22,181 nt of DNA from Chara braunii (lineage: Eukaryota; Streptophyta; Charophyceae; Charales; Characeae), in NCBI GenBank assembly GCA_003427395.1, contig BFEA01000090.1:560716-582896 (forward strand). The letters run 5' to 3'. Both the position numbers and the translations under genes were made by a program. A model generated the notes under the pieces. It was not told where the DNA came from and did no database searches. It saw nothing but the letters and a program-made list of their open reading frames with translations. Of the stretch, positions 1 to 10,135 are shown one piece after another. Within the stretch, counting starts at the first letter, position 1. Each line of letters begins with the position of its first letter.

Positions 1-46
<46 letters not shown>
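1..46. repeat. (AG)23 microsatellite at the window edge
   Basis: Perfect AG dinucleotide run from the first base to position 46. It probably continues to the left and may be where an assembly contig breaks. Confidence 0.97.
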
Positions 47-49
<3 letters not shown>

Positions 50-59
50 AATCGATAGG

Positions 60-1438
60 ATGAGCAACGCACCAGCCAACAGCACCTGCGCCAACAAGGT
101 AACTGTTTACAAGGTCCAAGGGTGCCGTTTGCGCGAGGGCGGCAAAGCGTGGGTGCCGTTTCATCAATTTCCGACGACTGCGCTAAACGTTTCGACCAAT
201 TTTCTCCTGCGCATCGTTTCCAAGGTCCAAGGGTGCCGTTCCAACCACTGCCGCCTGCCTGCCGCTCAACAACCGTGCCAATAGCGGTCCTACGCCGTCC
301 CGCCCCTTGCTGGGCCCCAAACCTTAAAATGCCCACCCTCCCGAGAGACCACCGACGTTGAAATTTGAAGCGACATTGAAATGTCTAGGGGGGGCGGAAC
401 ACAACCCTGACGGGCTGCGAACAGTGTGCATTCCCGACACCCAAGGACCACCATTGTCGTCACCCTCTCTGCGCCCAGCAGCCCAGCTATGGCCTCCTAG
501 CACCCACTGCCTCAGCAGCGCCCAACACCACACTGCATGTGCACCTCTTCCAGCCCCTGGCCTACCAGCAGCCTCCAGCGCTCAAACTAGCAGAGCTGCC
601 GCCAGCAAGCACACGGCCAGAATGCCCTGGCTGGGCAGGGCACTTTCCAATATGTAAAGTGCAGCCTCGCTTGTGGCTGCTTGGGCCTGGTGTGCACGTG
701 CCCAGTAGCTTCAGGTTGGGCCAAAGTGTCTTCATCCAGACCCAATTCAGACAGTTGCCTGGGCCGGCAGCAGTTAAGCTGGCCAACTGTGGTATAGGCC
801 TATACTGTTGAACTCAGACAACTGTGGTAGAGGCCTGAGCGCCCAGACCAATATCACACAACTGTGGTATAGGCCCTACGCTGCAACCGGAAAACTACAG
901 CAGCTTCCAGAAGAGCCTCAGTGTCTGCGCTGAGGCCACCAGTTGCTGTTACGGACCTGGGCCCTTTACAGTTGGGCACTTCCAGGTAGCCCATGAGGCT
1001 ACAAGTGTTCAATGCAATCTCATTGGCTTGTGGCGGGTGTGTGATGTCGATACTGCATTCTCAGTGGTCCATGGACTCTGAGTGACTTGTCGGCCTCTGG
1101 TTGCGTGTGACCAGGCCCACAACTGAATGTGCCCTGGGCTCAACTCTCGCACGCAGCAGCTGCTTCCGGAAGAAGCCAGGGAAAGGCTCACGTTACCCTG
1201 TAACCAACTGGCACGCTGCAACTGTCTGATACCCCGCATGCAGAATTGACAAAAATAGGCCTCTCGAGGCTCTCGTAAATATTCTGACCCGCCTTCACTT
1301 GGGGAGGGCACAAGTCTGTACGGGGCCTTAGCCGAGATGTGGGGTGCTCCCTAGAAGGGCCACATGCAAAGATTCAGGCCCGCATATAGATTCCAACAGC
1401 CCTTTACCGTGATCAGACTGACCTGTACCCAGGCCTTG
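60..1438. other. Non-coding interval with short direct repeats
   Basis: No convincing gene was found on either strand. Open frames are short, overlap one another and have no recognisable domain. A 20-bp motif, caaggtccaagggtgccgtt, occurs exactly at 110-129 and 221-240 (111-bp spacing), and a shorter relative lies near 150-160. The interval is C-rich and unlike the LINE that follows. If the minus-strand gene at 15494-17509 is intact, this would be deep intron. Confidence 0.6.
784..875. repeat. Three spaced copies of a 17-bp motif
   Basis: The motif caactgtggtataggcc occurs at 784-800, 819-835 (one mismatch) and 859-875, spaced 35 and 40 bp apart. The spacers differ, so this is a degenerate short tandem array. 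Confidence 0.75.
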
Positions 1439-1534
1439 GCGTATATTTGCAGGCCCACCTTCACTTAGGGCGGGCAGAGCCTTTGTCCCGCACTGCCGAG
1501 GCGTATATTTGCAGGCCCACCTTCACATAGGGCG
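1439..1534. repeat. 62-bp tandem repeat abutting the LINE 5' end
   Basis: A 34-bp sequence starting gcgtatatttgcaggccc occurs at 1439-1472 and again at 1501-1534 with one mismatch, giving a 62-bp period. A weaker relative is visible near 1287-1309. The second copy runs into the first recognisable LINE codons (about 1531), so the LINE junction falls at or inside the repeat. Confidence 0.8.
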
Positions 1535-2178
1535 ACAGGGAGGACCTCAAGAACTACAGACCAATCTCACTTCTCATAACACCATACAAAATCCTAGCAA
1601 AGGCATTAGCCAACAGAATCATAACACTAACAGACAACTGCTTTCACATCGACCAAGCAGGATTCATCCCGGGTCGATATATCCTGGATAATGTGATGGC
1701 TCTAGACGAGGCTGCAAAGAAGATCGCAGAAAAACGAATGCAAGCAGCAATCTTATTCTTCGACTTTGAAAAGGCATACGATCAAGTCAATTGGGACTTC
1801 CTCCACAGCTGCATGGAGAAGATGGGAGTAGGCCCAAATTTCAGAGAGTGGGTTAGAGTACTCTACGGGGATGCCTCGGGCAGGGTGCAGATAAACAGAA
1901 TACTATCACACACCTACTCGATATCGAGATCGGTCCGGCAAGGCGACCCCCTTGCACCCCCAATATTCCTATTCATAATGGAAGCCATAGCATCGTTCCT
2001 GCGCAAGGACCCATCCATAGACCGCTTGACTGATCAAAACCACAACCCCCTCCACGACTTTCCTCTCCCCACAACACAGATGTTCGCAAATGATCGCACG
2101 GTCCTCATCCGCGCCAACAACTCCTCCTTCCAGGCCTTGGCGCGCAACATGGAAGCCTTCAGACTCGCCTCAGAATGA
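1531..2178 (+). pseudogene. LINE reverse transcriptase, N-terminal part (palm), catalytic motif mutated
   Basis: Continuous frame from just after the TAG at 1528-1530 to a TGA at 2176-2178 (215 codons). It opens with the conserved block KNYRPISLL. Palm motif A is FFDFEKAYD, with the catalytic Asp codon at 1762-1764, followed by the RQGDPLAP block. The motif C position reads MFANDRTVLI, where the family has F/Y-A-D-D. The first catalytic Asp is therefore Asn (codon AAT, 2089-2091), which should abolish polymerase activity. The frame ends in a premature TGA, while the next conserved block continues directly in the +3 frame from 2175, so about one base has been lost here. No start codon is expected because the 5' end is truncated. 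Confidence 0.9.
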
Positions 2179-3782
2179 AGGTCAATTGGTTGAAAACTGA
2201 AGCGTGGTGGCTTGCAGAAGGCACCCCCCCCCAACCCCCAGACCCATCCACCCCAATGTCTTGGACTACAGGCGATCAAGCACTCCGATATCTAGGCATT
2301 ATGGTAAATAGGGATGGCACCTGGCAAGGGATGGGGGAAACTCTACTCGCTAGAGCAATAACCCGGCTAGCCACCTGCAACAAAGCCCAGGCATGCCTTC
2401 TAGGGCTAGCCCTTATCATCAACACAATAGTATTCTCCACTTTGTGGTACATGGCCTCCATATGGTGCCCCCCTGACGACGACATGAAGAAGTTGAAGGC
2501 TAGAGCCAGATACTATCTGTGGACTCGCGACCCCAGCAGAACCTCCTACATAAACAAGGTGGCCGGGCAGACCGTCATCAAGAAACCACAAGGAGGACTA
2601 GGTATAATCGACCCTATACAGGAAGCGATCGCTCTCCAAATGAAATGGATAATCAAAATCCTAACCAAACAAGCCCTCCCGTGGACCAAGATGGCGGTAG
2701 ACAGCATAAGGAATTCAGCACCAGTAGCAACCCCACCGAACATGAGTGGCCTGTTCTGGATCATGGCAAAGGAATGGACAATCAAATCGGGGAGACCAGC
2801 AAGGAAAACTAACCCAGCGACCCCCATTCAGCCGCCTGCTACACCCACCCCCTACTGGTCACCGATCCTGAAGGCCTGGCATCGTATGATACCAGAAAAG
2901 AAAGGGTCCCTGAGCAACAAAGAGGAAGTCCTACGACAGCCCCTGTTCTGCAACTCTTGGATCAAAGACACAGAGGGCAGACCGTGGACTCTCCGGGCCA
3001 AAGACCGGAGATGGTTGTCTTGGGTGGAGAGAGGAGTATGGAAGGTCAAACATTTGTGGTCCGAGGACCGACGAGAATGGCTCACCGCACAGGACCTTCG
3101 CACTCCCTTAAAAAGTTGCCACCTACTGACCACCAACTTGTCAGAAATCCTCCAAAGCATTCCCCCCCCATGGACGACCCTCCTAAAAGAGACACATACG
3201 TGGAAACCAGGAGACCGGGGACTACTCACCACACAGACCCCACCAACAAGAGCCTACCACTTCGTGTCAAAACCGGACTCAACTAACTACCAGGCCAAGT
3301 TCGTATCCTACCCCATTAGCAAACACAACATATATGAAGTAGAGGTCCTAAACAAAACACCACAGAACGAACAAATAGAAACCTACCTTCTCAGGAAGGT
3401 TAGAGTCTCTCACAAGAAACCCTGGTTTATATTCCAGCCGGAACTCAGCATCAAGGAGTTGGAATTCGAGCCAAAGGAATGGATATGGGATCTGGGCGCG
3501 GCCGGCAGATCGAGGACGATAACAGAATACGACGTTAAGTTCGGATATAACCTCGGGCCACAAACCAGGGACCCGAATCCAAGGCTGGCAGAGAAATGGA
3601 GAACCATATTGAACCTAGATACCACGAACCCCATCTACATCACATGGACCAAATACCTTCTCATCAGACCAATTAGAATTTGGAGTATGCAATGGCTAAA
3701 TGTGCAACGACTCACCCAAAGACATCCCCCACTGCCTCCTCTTCTGCCCAGAAGCAACCTGGACATGGAAGAAGGTCCGTGA
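2175..3782 (+). pseudogene. LINE ORF2 middle part: RT thumb and connection region
   Basis: A 535-residue frame whose first residues (MKVNWLKTEAWW) are the block that normally follows motif C in plant LINE reverse transcriptases; the ATG is incidental. Further on it has the block GGLGIIDPIQEAIALQMKW, typical of the connection region of plant LINEs. The remainder is Trp-rich with no other named domain that I recognise. The frame leaves the LINE reading at about 3700, where the knuckle continues in frame 1; the last 25 or so codons (to 3782) are out of frame. The length and absence of stops over 1.5 kb indicate a fairly recent insertion. Confidence 0.85.
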
Positions 3783-4038
3783 GCTATGGTCGCTCCTATT
3801 CGCTTCGCCCCCCCCTAACATCCCCCCTATCTCTATCCTACTCCTAACTAACATCCCCAGCAACATCACAGGCAGCAGGGAAGTACGGTTCACCCTGCTC
3901 AGGAAGTTGGCTTTGTGGGTGATATAGAAACGCAGATGCACTCAGACAATCGAGGGAACAGATGTGGCAAGGGAAGAAATGTGGTCACTACTGCTGAGCA
4001 TGGCAGAGACGGAATCAGGAGCAAATGGTGGAGAATAG
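3700..4038 (+). pseudogene. LINE ORF2 C-terminal zf-RVT-like knuckle, with an internal stop
   Basis: Frame 1 resumes the LINE protein with a Cys/His cluster, DIPHCLLFCPEATWTWKK, resembling the zf-RVT zinc-binding domain at the C-terminus of plant LINE proteins (pattern H-C-x3-C-P followed by Trp). A TAG at 3925-3927 interrupts the frame, probably a former Trp codon since the frame reads on sensibly for 36 codons to 4036-4038. An alternative frame at 3915-4178 is also open and basic, so I cannot say which represents the ancestral C-terminus. The downstream 0.5 kb is taken as 3' UTR. Confidence 0.6.
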
Positions 4039-4544
4039 TGAACTCTACAAGACACACACCAGAAGGACAAGCAACCAAGAAACTTACATTCATAAGGAAC
4101 TGGTTGCTAAAGGGCAAGGTGGCAACGATAGTTGACAACAGACTGAGGTGGAAGAAATGGCACCAGGCACAATCATGACAACTACGAGGGTACCTGCCGG
4201 GTGACCTGGCAGAAGGTTCTACATGGTGATCAACAGAAGGAGGACCGGACACACAGGAAGGACAAGGACAAACAACAGAACACAGAGCGCGCCCCCCCAC
4301 CGTTCTCGCAATACAGGGACTCATTCGACAGGCCCTAAGTAGAAGCCTGAGAGGAACAAATGGTTAGGGCAAGCTGTCAGTCAATCCTCCTTAGAACGAG
4401 CAATCAATGCTGGTCAGGGGTCCTTCGGCCGGACGAAAGGAAGCGTTGAGTGAGTAATATGATGTAACCCCCTTCGACTTGCCGAGGGAATAGGAACCGG
4501 ACTGACGCTCCCCAAAATGGATATGGAGCCAGGACGATAAGGAC

Positions 4545-4582
4545 CTGTTTAAAAATAAATAAATAAATTATTATTATTATTT
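4545..4582 (+). repeat. LINE 3' tail: TAAA repeats running into TTA repeats
   Basis: After the 3' UTR there is a run of A-rich tetranucleotides (aaaataaataaataaa) followed by TTA trinucleotides. A simple-repeat tail rather than pure poly(A) marks the LINE 3' end. It differs from the pure A tails of the two small retroposons in this window. Confidence 0.7.
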
Positions 4583-5125
4583 CTCTATCTACTCAAAGGC
4601 AGCCAAACGACAGGGCAAGCAGCCGGCAATAAGGCACCAAGGTACCAGGGCAGAAGGGCAGCTGGGCTACACGGCATAGAGGCAACATGGCAGCGGCAAC
4701 CCTCACGGCGCAGGGCATCAAGGCACAAGGCAACATAACGACAATGCAGCCAAACAAAGAGGCAAGCGGATGGGAGGAACGGAAAGGGAGAAGAGCAGCA
4801 GTCCACACACCCAACATGGAAAAAAGCAGATCATCACCAACTCCCACCAGATGTAGAAACTCTACTCACAGGTTCACACAATGATTTTGGAGCCAGTCAT
4901 CTCAGAGAATGGCTGTCATCACCCAGGGAACACACAGACACAGCCATCCCAAAAGTGTTCCAGGCAATCTAAACAATGGGGCACTGACTATTTGGCACAT
5001 CTTAAAAGTGGTCACTTAAACATACAAGAGAATCACAGGAAAAGATCCGAGAACCCACAAAGTGGGTAACAGAAAGAAAATACTTAAAACTTAAAAGAAC
5101 AGAAGAGACATTATATATCGTCACA
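4583..5125. other. Non-coding spacer between LINE and LTR element
   Basis: The interval is purine-rich with many short AGGCA/GGCAA motifs from 4600 to 4800 and becomes A-rich towards 5125. No gene or exon with plausible splice sites was found on either strand. It forms the left flank of the chromovirus insertion; the five bases before the LTR are tcaca. Confidence 0.55.
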
Positions 5126-6245
5126 TGTAATGACCTGCCAGACACAAAGCTGATTTCTGAGTTTTGCTCATGGAATGTATGCCTTGCTGAGTCTCCCACT
5201 TGTTGCTGAGTTTTCTAAGCCTGAGTGTGTGCGTGCTTGCTGGTCTGCATGCCAGTGCTTGTTGGTTTGAGCGTGTGTGTGACCCACGAGGGTACCTGTC
5301 CGTGTGGAAGGCCCAAAGGGCTGGTATTTACCTGTGCGCGTGGCATTGAGGGTTGCAGCGGGGAAAACACTCAAGTAGCAGGTAGGCCGGTACCACACCA
5401 GGTAGAGGTAGTTGTGCCGGGTACTCGAGGCCAAGCAGAAGAAGACAAAGTTGGCATTTTTAGAGGCCCAGTAGCCGAGCAGAAGAAGACAAAATTGGCA
5501 TTTTTAGAGGCCCAGTAGTTGTAGCTAGGTCTAGGAGGGTACCAGTCCAACCAGTCTGAGTCTAGGGCCTGTACGGGCAATATCAGAGTCTGCAATGATG
5601 TTTCCCTCTGAAAGGGAGGAGGTACCGGTTGCTTGGAGACCGCGAGGCCTAGGAGGTCACTCGCCAAGAGGCAAGCAGGCCGCTATATCTCCAGGAGGAA
5701 CAAGGAGCTCAGCCTCATTGTCGGTGTGCAAGTTTGACGACACACTGGTTGGAGCGCTGGCTGGAGCAGCGCTAGCACAGAGCTGCGCTGCTGGGGAAGG
5801 AGCAAGGACAGCAGGATGAGGGAGACAAGGACTAGCAGGGAAGCGCCAGAGGTAATGGTGGATGCCATTTTCATCACCTTGGGCACTGCATCTGGAAGGC
5901 CCCAGTTGGGGTAGAGCTACACCAAGAAGCTTTGAGGCAAAGTCAGGCATGGCGGCCTGAGCTAGAGGAGCCATAGCTGCTTCGTGTTGTCCTTTGCACA
6001 GCAGCACAGTGCCCTGTCAATCCGCCATAGCCTCTGCCGTGGGAGGAGGAGGAAGGAGGGTGGCCATGGCTATGGTGGACCCCATGTGATACCTGCAGTA
6101 GAAGAGGGATTTGGACATTGATCCTGGTTCAGCCAATGTACATTATTATTATTATTTCTTGTTTGAATAAGAGGGGAGGAGATAAGGAGGAGGAGAAAAG
6201 TTGGAGAAGAAGAAGAGCATTATCATTGGTCTATGCTGGTGTACA
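5126..6245 (+). repeat. 5' LTR of the chromovirus (about 1.12 kb)
   Basis: It aligns along its length with 14077-15200. It begins TGTAATGACCTG and ends ggtgtaca, giving TGTA...TACA termini. A 44-bp tandem duplication at 5430-5473 and 5474-5517 is present only in this copy. Near the 3' end are an ATT trinucleotide run and a ttgaataag sequence, shared with the other LTR, that could serve as a polyadenylation signal. The exact 3' limit is uncertain by some tens of bases because both copies continue into tcttcttc. Confidence 0.9.
5430..5517 (+). repeat. 44-bp tandem duplication inside the 5' LTR
   Basis: Two 44-bp units, each starting gcc(a/g)agcagaagaagac and ending ggcccagta, lie head to tail. 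The 3' LTR has a single, internally shortened version of this unit (about 14446-14476). The duplication therefore arose in this LTR after insertion, or was lost from the other. Confidence 0.9.
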
Positions 6246-6321
6246 TCTTCTTCCCCTTTCACCGGCGTCGCACTTTGGTGTTGGACTCAGACCCTCCTAC
6301 ATGATAGAACACTAGTGTGCA

Positions 6322-6331
6322 ACCAGACTCA

Positions 6332-6366
<35 letters not shown>

Positions 6367-6444
6367 AGAATAGCCCTTGCGATATCCCTCTATCCTGACA
6401 GTGGTAGGAGAACCGTCAGGATTGAGGGCTACCAGACTCGTCTT
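6322..6444 (-). mobile_element. Short A-tailed hairpin retroposon (SINE-like) with target-site duplication
   Basis: On the plus strand a run of 32 T (6334-6365) is followed by a 65-bp body (6366-6430). The whole is flanked by 14-bp direct repeats, accagactc(a/g)tctt, at 6322-6335 and 6431-6444 (13 of 14 identical). Read on the minus strand this is a short RNA copy ending in poly(A), inserted by target-primed reverse transcription. The body contains nested inverted repeats: an outer TAGCCCT/AGGGCTA (7 bp) and an inner ATCCTGAC/GTCAGGAT (8 bp). This layout suggests a folded small RNA, perhaps tRNA-related, but I could not identify the source. It inserted into the chromovirus leader and is therefore younger than it. 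Confidence 0.8.
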
Positions 6445-8101
6445 CTTCTTCACTCAGCATGCATGAAAACAAATGACAATCACACTGGCGCCAGGCGCCC
6501 ACACAAAGCTCAGAGATACCGAGACCAAGAACACGGTTCAGATTCAGACTTGCTCCGAATGGCTATGGCGCCTGCGCGCTCTCACAACATCCAGCCGACA
6601 CTGTATTCCCAGCGACTGTTCGCACGCACGCTACTCTGCATCTCCCTGGATGTCCCACACACGCACACACTGAACATAACACTCACACACTTACACGCTA
6701 CACCCTATCTCTAACCTAGGCCACCTATGGCTGCCTTCTACCTTCTCCACTAACTAGCGGCTATGGTCGCTTCGTCTCCTTCACAGCCCACTTCTCATCG
6801 GGCACCTGCAGACCACCTTGCACAAGATGCTCAGGCAGCGCTTCCGCACGGCTCACAGGCAGAATGAATGGATGACTGGACGCTGCCTCTTGATTTATAC
6901 CTCAGTTGGTCGCTGGTCTGCCCCTTTCCACCGGGCCCAGGGTGCACACAGTCCCACATGGTACTTGCTGACTGGATAAAGTGCGACTGGGACTGGGTTC
7001 TGCTGACTAAGCAAGGTTGAACTGCCCACTTGCCCACTTGCCCTTTCCCTTCATCATCCTCCCCTCCTACTTCTCGTCCTTCTACTGACCCATTTACTTC
7101 AACAACCACTAACATACCCCCTCCTCCATCGATGGGTCCTCCCAGCTCCACCGGCACCTGCCTCAGGTCCCCCTTCCCCTATGGATGTGGTCCCGCCTAT
7201 TGTTGCAGTTGATTCCTCTCGACCCCTGCGTACCCATCAACTTCCTTCTCGCTATCGTGACTGACCTATACCCCATATATGCTCTTTATCTTTTACCATT
7301 CCTGGACGCTTATGCAGCAGCTCCCGGTTTCGACTTCTACATTCAGCTTCTACATTCGGCTTCCACATTCGACTTTCGACCTCAGTGCTTCTCTTCAGTA
7401 CCAGAATACCTATCGCAGTGTTTCGGACTTCTACTCGGTTCCTACGCTACTCCATCATCTTTGGCTACTTCGACTCAACTTCAGTCTGGAGACTCACCAG
7501 TTGGACTACTTCACTTTCGTCCACGGAGTTTCCATCATTCCCATCTATCGACCATCCTCAAATTTACCCTCCAGTCGCATGATGACCCCTGTTTTCCCTG
7601 ACCATATGGGTGTGTTTGTCTTCCGCCCTTCTGCCTTACCCTATGCTGCGCGCCCTCCTCCGGAGTGTACGTTTTTCTTTGCTCGCAGCCCTTGGCCATA
7701 TGTCTATGGGCCCCCCTATCCTTCCAGGCTCGCTTGTGTGCTCTCTTGTGTGAGTGCCCTTTTCCTTTCAGTTCGGTGCCTGTTTGATGGTTTCCATTGA
7801 GCCCGGTGTCGTGCTGTTATTCTCCCTCTGAGCCTAATGATGTTTCATATGGTTATGTGGGTACCCCCTTGGAGTTTACTCTGAGAGTTGTACTTGCCGC
7901 CCTCCCACCCATCCCTACCTTTCCCATGCGACTGAGCTCCCTCTCTTCTATTCCGCTATTGTGTACTTGTACAGGGCATGTGAGACTGTGCCACATTCTT
8001 TTTCAGTGTGGATATTGATCTAGTTACTGTTTAGCTTTTAGGGCTCAGGTGTTGACTTATGCTCAACCACATTGGCTTAGGAGACATTTTCCTCTTTCTT
8101 G

Positions 8102-8190
8102 GCCGACACAGGTCAGACATTTCTCTCTTTGTTCGCTGACACAGGTCAGACATTTTTCCTGCTTTTTTGCGTCGACTCAGACCAGACATT
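8102..8190 (+). repeat. Three-copy ~35-bp minisatellite
   Basis: The motif gc(c/t)gacacaggtcagacatt occurs at 8102-8122, 8135-8155 and, more divergently, 8169-8190, in a T-rich background inside the chromovirus leader. Confidence 0.8.
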
Positions 8191-8566
8191 GTTGTATAGA
8201 TTAGGCTTGAGGCTTAGTCTGCATTGCATCTCTTTTCTGCACGGAGCTTGCTCCGCATTTAGGATTTTCTTTGTCGTTCCTCTGGGTTCCCGCTATTTCA
8301 GCGGATAGCGTGTTGATGTATCGCTTGATCCATTCACAGGTCCGAGGATCATGTAGCGGTACCCTTTCGGCCTGGCAGTGAGGCCGGACCTGTTTCAGGC
8401 CATCGGCCTGACCCCGGTCCGATACCGGGTTACTCCGACCTGTACCAAGGCCAGTATATCTCTCCGGCCTAGGCCCAAGCCGGGTTGGTCAGTCTTTCAG
8501 TGGTTTACTCGTTCATTGAGTCGGACTGGGCCTTCACTCAACTCCTGCTTCATGTGTGTACATCTC

Positions 8567-8567
<1 letters not shown>

Positions 8568-8599
<32 letters not shown>

Positions 8600-8601
8600 A
8601 C
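8568..8601 (+). repeat. (CT)n microsatellite before gag
   Basis: A nearly pure CT run with one TTT interruption, lying about 40 bp upstream of the first gag-like codons. Confidence 0.9.
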
Positions 8602-8654
8602 CATCTCCGCACGTGCGTCACAAGCACTCGCTGCCGAGGGGATCTCGGCTGAGA

Positions 8655-10135
8655 TGTTTTCCGGACTGATGACGCACAATCCGATGCTTGACCTGCACCT
8701 TATACACCACTACCTTGCGAACACTCCCAACCGTGTCTGATGCAGATGTTAAGAAAGATCTGGTCAAGTACGTACGTGCCCTCATAGATTACCATTTGCT
8801 CAGCGAGCTTTCCAGTATAAAGTCCCAACTACTCGACGACATGAGTCGGTTGCGTACTCAGATAGCAGGTATGGCCAAGGAGCATCGTGCTCAAATACAA
8901 CAGATGGCAATCATGCATTTGGCCCAAATCTCAAGTTATCTTCCCCTACCTCTTGTTGCTAACCGTCTACCTTTGCACCTCTCCATACTTCCTCTTCTTA
9001 CTCTTCTTCGTTGAGTTTGGTGGCAAGTCTTTCAGGACCTGCAACAGGTCCAGATTCCATTGCCGCTACAAGTGATAGTGCAGGAAATTATGCAACTGTT
9101 GCAGCCCTGAGATCAAACCAAGCAATGATGTCCCAACTATAGGAGTCCATATATGGACAAGAAGGCGGTGATAATACCGTTTAGATACGATGGCAAGGAA
9201 GACCTTGAGTCCTAGATCAGCTCCATGAGAGCTTACTTTGAGGTACAGGTTACTCAAAGAGTGAACCAGTCCTCGATCTTAAGGACAAACATCGAGGTTG
9301 TCGTAAAGGGCTTCCTAGAAGTTCAAGCTATCCAAGCGGGGTATCCTAAGATCGATCTAACGGAGTGGCTTAAAGTCACCTCGGGAGCCGCTCCCGAAGA
9401 GATACTAATTGTGCAGTACAAGGACCCACATGCTGCAGGTAGAGTAAGGATCCAACTCGACGATATTAACCGCAACAACTGGCAGCGCACCATGCACAAA
9501 TTGCAGTTGTATGTCAGCAAACTCTTTGCGACACCAGGATTGGAACTGACAACGCAATCGTGCTTAGATGTTGTCAAAGGTATGGTTCCCACCACTTTCA
9601 AAAATCGCCTAGGCAGGATTTTTTGGTTGTACTGAATGGTTTTCCTTGATGAACGATGTAGTCAGTCTTGAGGCAGCGGACCTTGTTACCACAACAATCC
9701 GTAAAAAGACCTTGTTACCACAACAATCCGTAAAAAGACCTTTGTCTGCTGATGGTTTCGTGGCAACAACCGTGTTGTTGCTCTTGACTTGTTGGAGGCT
9801 GAAGGAGAGGCCAAAGCAAATGACCCCACTCTTGGCAACAACCAAGAACAAGACGTTGATACAACCTACTCTTCAGCCCAAGAAACCGAGATCAATAACG
9901 AAGAGGAAAAATCCAGTGCCTTCAAAAAGACTGCCCATGGGAAGGGAAACCAAAATCGAAACTCGATAAGGAACTTCGTCGCACTCCCTAAGGGAGCTAA
10001 ATCCCAACCAATCTGGAGGACGGAAGTACTAAACCTTGGGTTGACCTCCGGATCAGTGAGGCTGAATTGAAGGCTAGACTAAAGAAAGGAGGTGGCCTGC
10101 ATTGCCACAAAACTAATCATAAGGTCCAAGGATGC
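8655..10135 (+). pseudogene. gag: Chromovirus gag (capsid and zinc knuckle), multiply frameshifted
   Basis: Gag is scattered over all three frames: an N-terminal helical part (8655-8740 and about 8735-8990), a Ser/Ala-rich linker (8993-9142), the capsid core (9153-9635), a following part (9646-9770), an acidic Gln/Glu-rich part (9789-10056) and a zinc knuckle (10091-10135). The capsid core has the typical gypsy opening FRYDGKEDLES followed by ISSMRAYFEV; the expected Trp between them is a TAG at 9213-9215. A perfect 29-bp tandem duplication at 9679-9736 shifts the frame. The knuckle reads G-L-H-C-x4-H-x4-C, so the first Cys of the CCHC motif has become Gly (codon 10094-10096). In an intact element this protein would form the cytoplasmic particle and bind RNA. 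Confidence 0.85.
9679..9736 (+). repeat. Perfect 29-bp tandem duplication in gag
   Basis: Two identical 29-bp units beginning gaccttgttaccacaacaat lie head to tail (9679-9707, 9708-9736), and the first four bases of the unit follow again. As 29 is not a multiple of three, it disrupts gag. The lack of any mismatch marks it as a recent event. Confidence 0.97.

Larger units (their letters stand above)
1531..4582 (+). mobile_element. 5'-truncated, decayed non-LTR retrotransposon (LINE)
   Basis: Three consecutive reading frames together give most of a plant-type LINE ORF2: reverse transcriptase from the first conserved block, the long connection region and a C-terminal zf-RVT-like knuckle. No endonuclease domain lies upstream and the frame closes at a TAG at 1528-1530, so the copy is 5'-truncated, as is usual for target-primed reverse transcription. 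The 3' part (about 4040-4545) is untranslated and ends in a TAAA-type tail running into TTA repeats (about 4549-4582). No target-site duplication could be recognised. The element lies antisense to the host gene at 15494-17509. It is inactive: frameshifts near 2175 and 3700, a stop at 3925 and a mutated catalytic site. Confidence 0.88.
6246..8600 (+). other. Long untranslated leader of the chromovirus
   Basis: About 2.35 kb separate the 5' LTR from recognisable gag. A possible primer-binding site (tggtgttggactc, 6276-6288) starts with the TGG expected opposite a tRNA CCA end, but it lies 30 nt from the proposed LTR end and the matching tRNA is unknown. The tract holds a small retroposon (6322-6444), a Pro/Ser-rich stretch (7030-7210), a pyrimidine-rich open frame (7279-7800) with no recognisable domain, a 35-bp-period repeat (8102-8190) and a CT run. 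The Pro/Ser-rich stretch could be a relic of another element, but nothing diagnostic is present. Confidence 0.5.

Noticed and set aside
784-875. Possible CRISPR-like repeat-spacer array
   Set aside because: Repeats are only 17 bp with unequal spacers, there are three copies, and the genome is eukaryotic.
2175-2178. ATGA stop-start overlap resembling translational coupling of two ORFs
   Set aside because: The two frames are halves of one LINE reverse transcriptase. The overlap is the product of a base loss, not a designed start.
5595-5819. Short frames repeated in both LTRs (5595-5819 and 14557-14781)
   Set aside because: They are conserved only because the LTRs are duplicates. The two copies diverge in frame and have no recognisable domain.
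6486-6492. Alternative primer-binding site tggcgcc
   Set aside because: It lies 240 bp past the proposed LTR end and the similarity is only seven bases.
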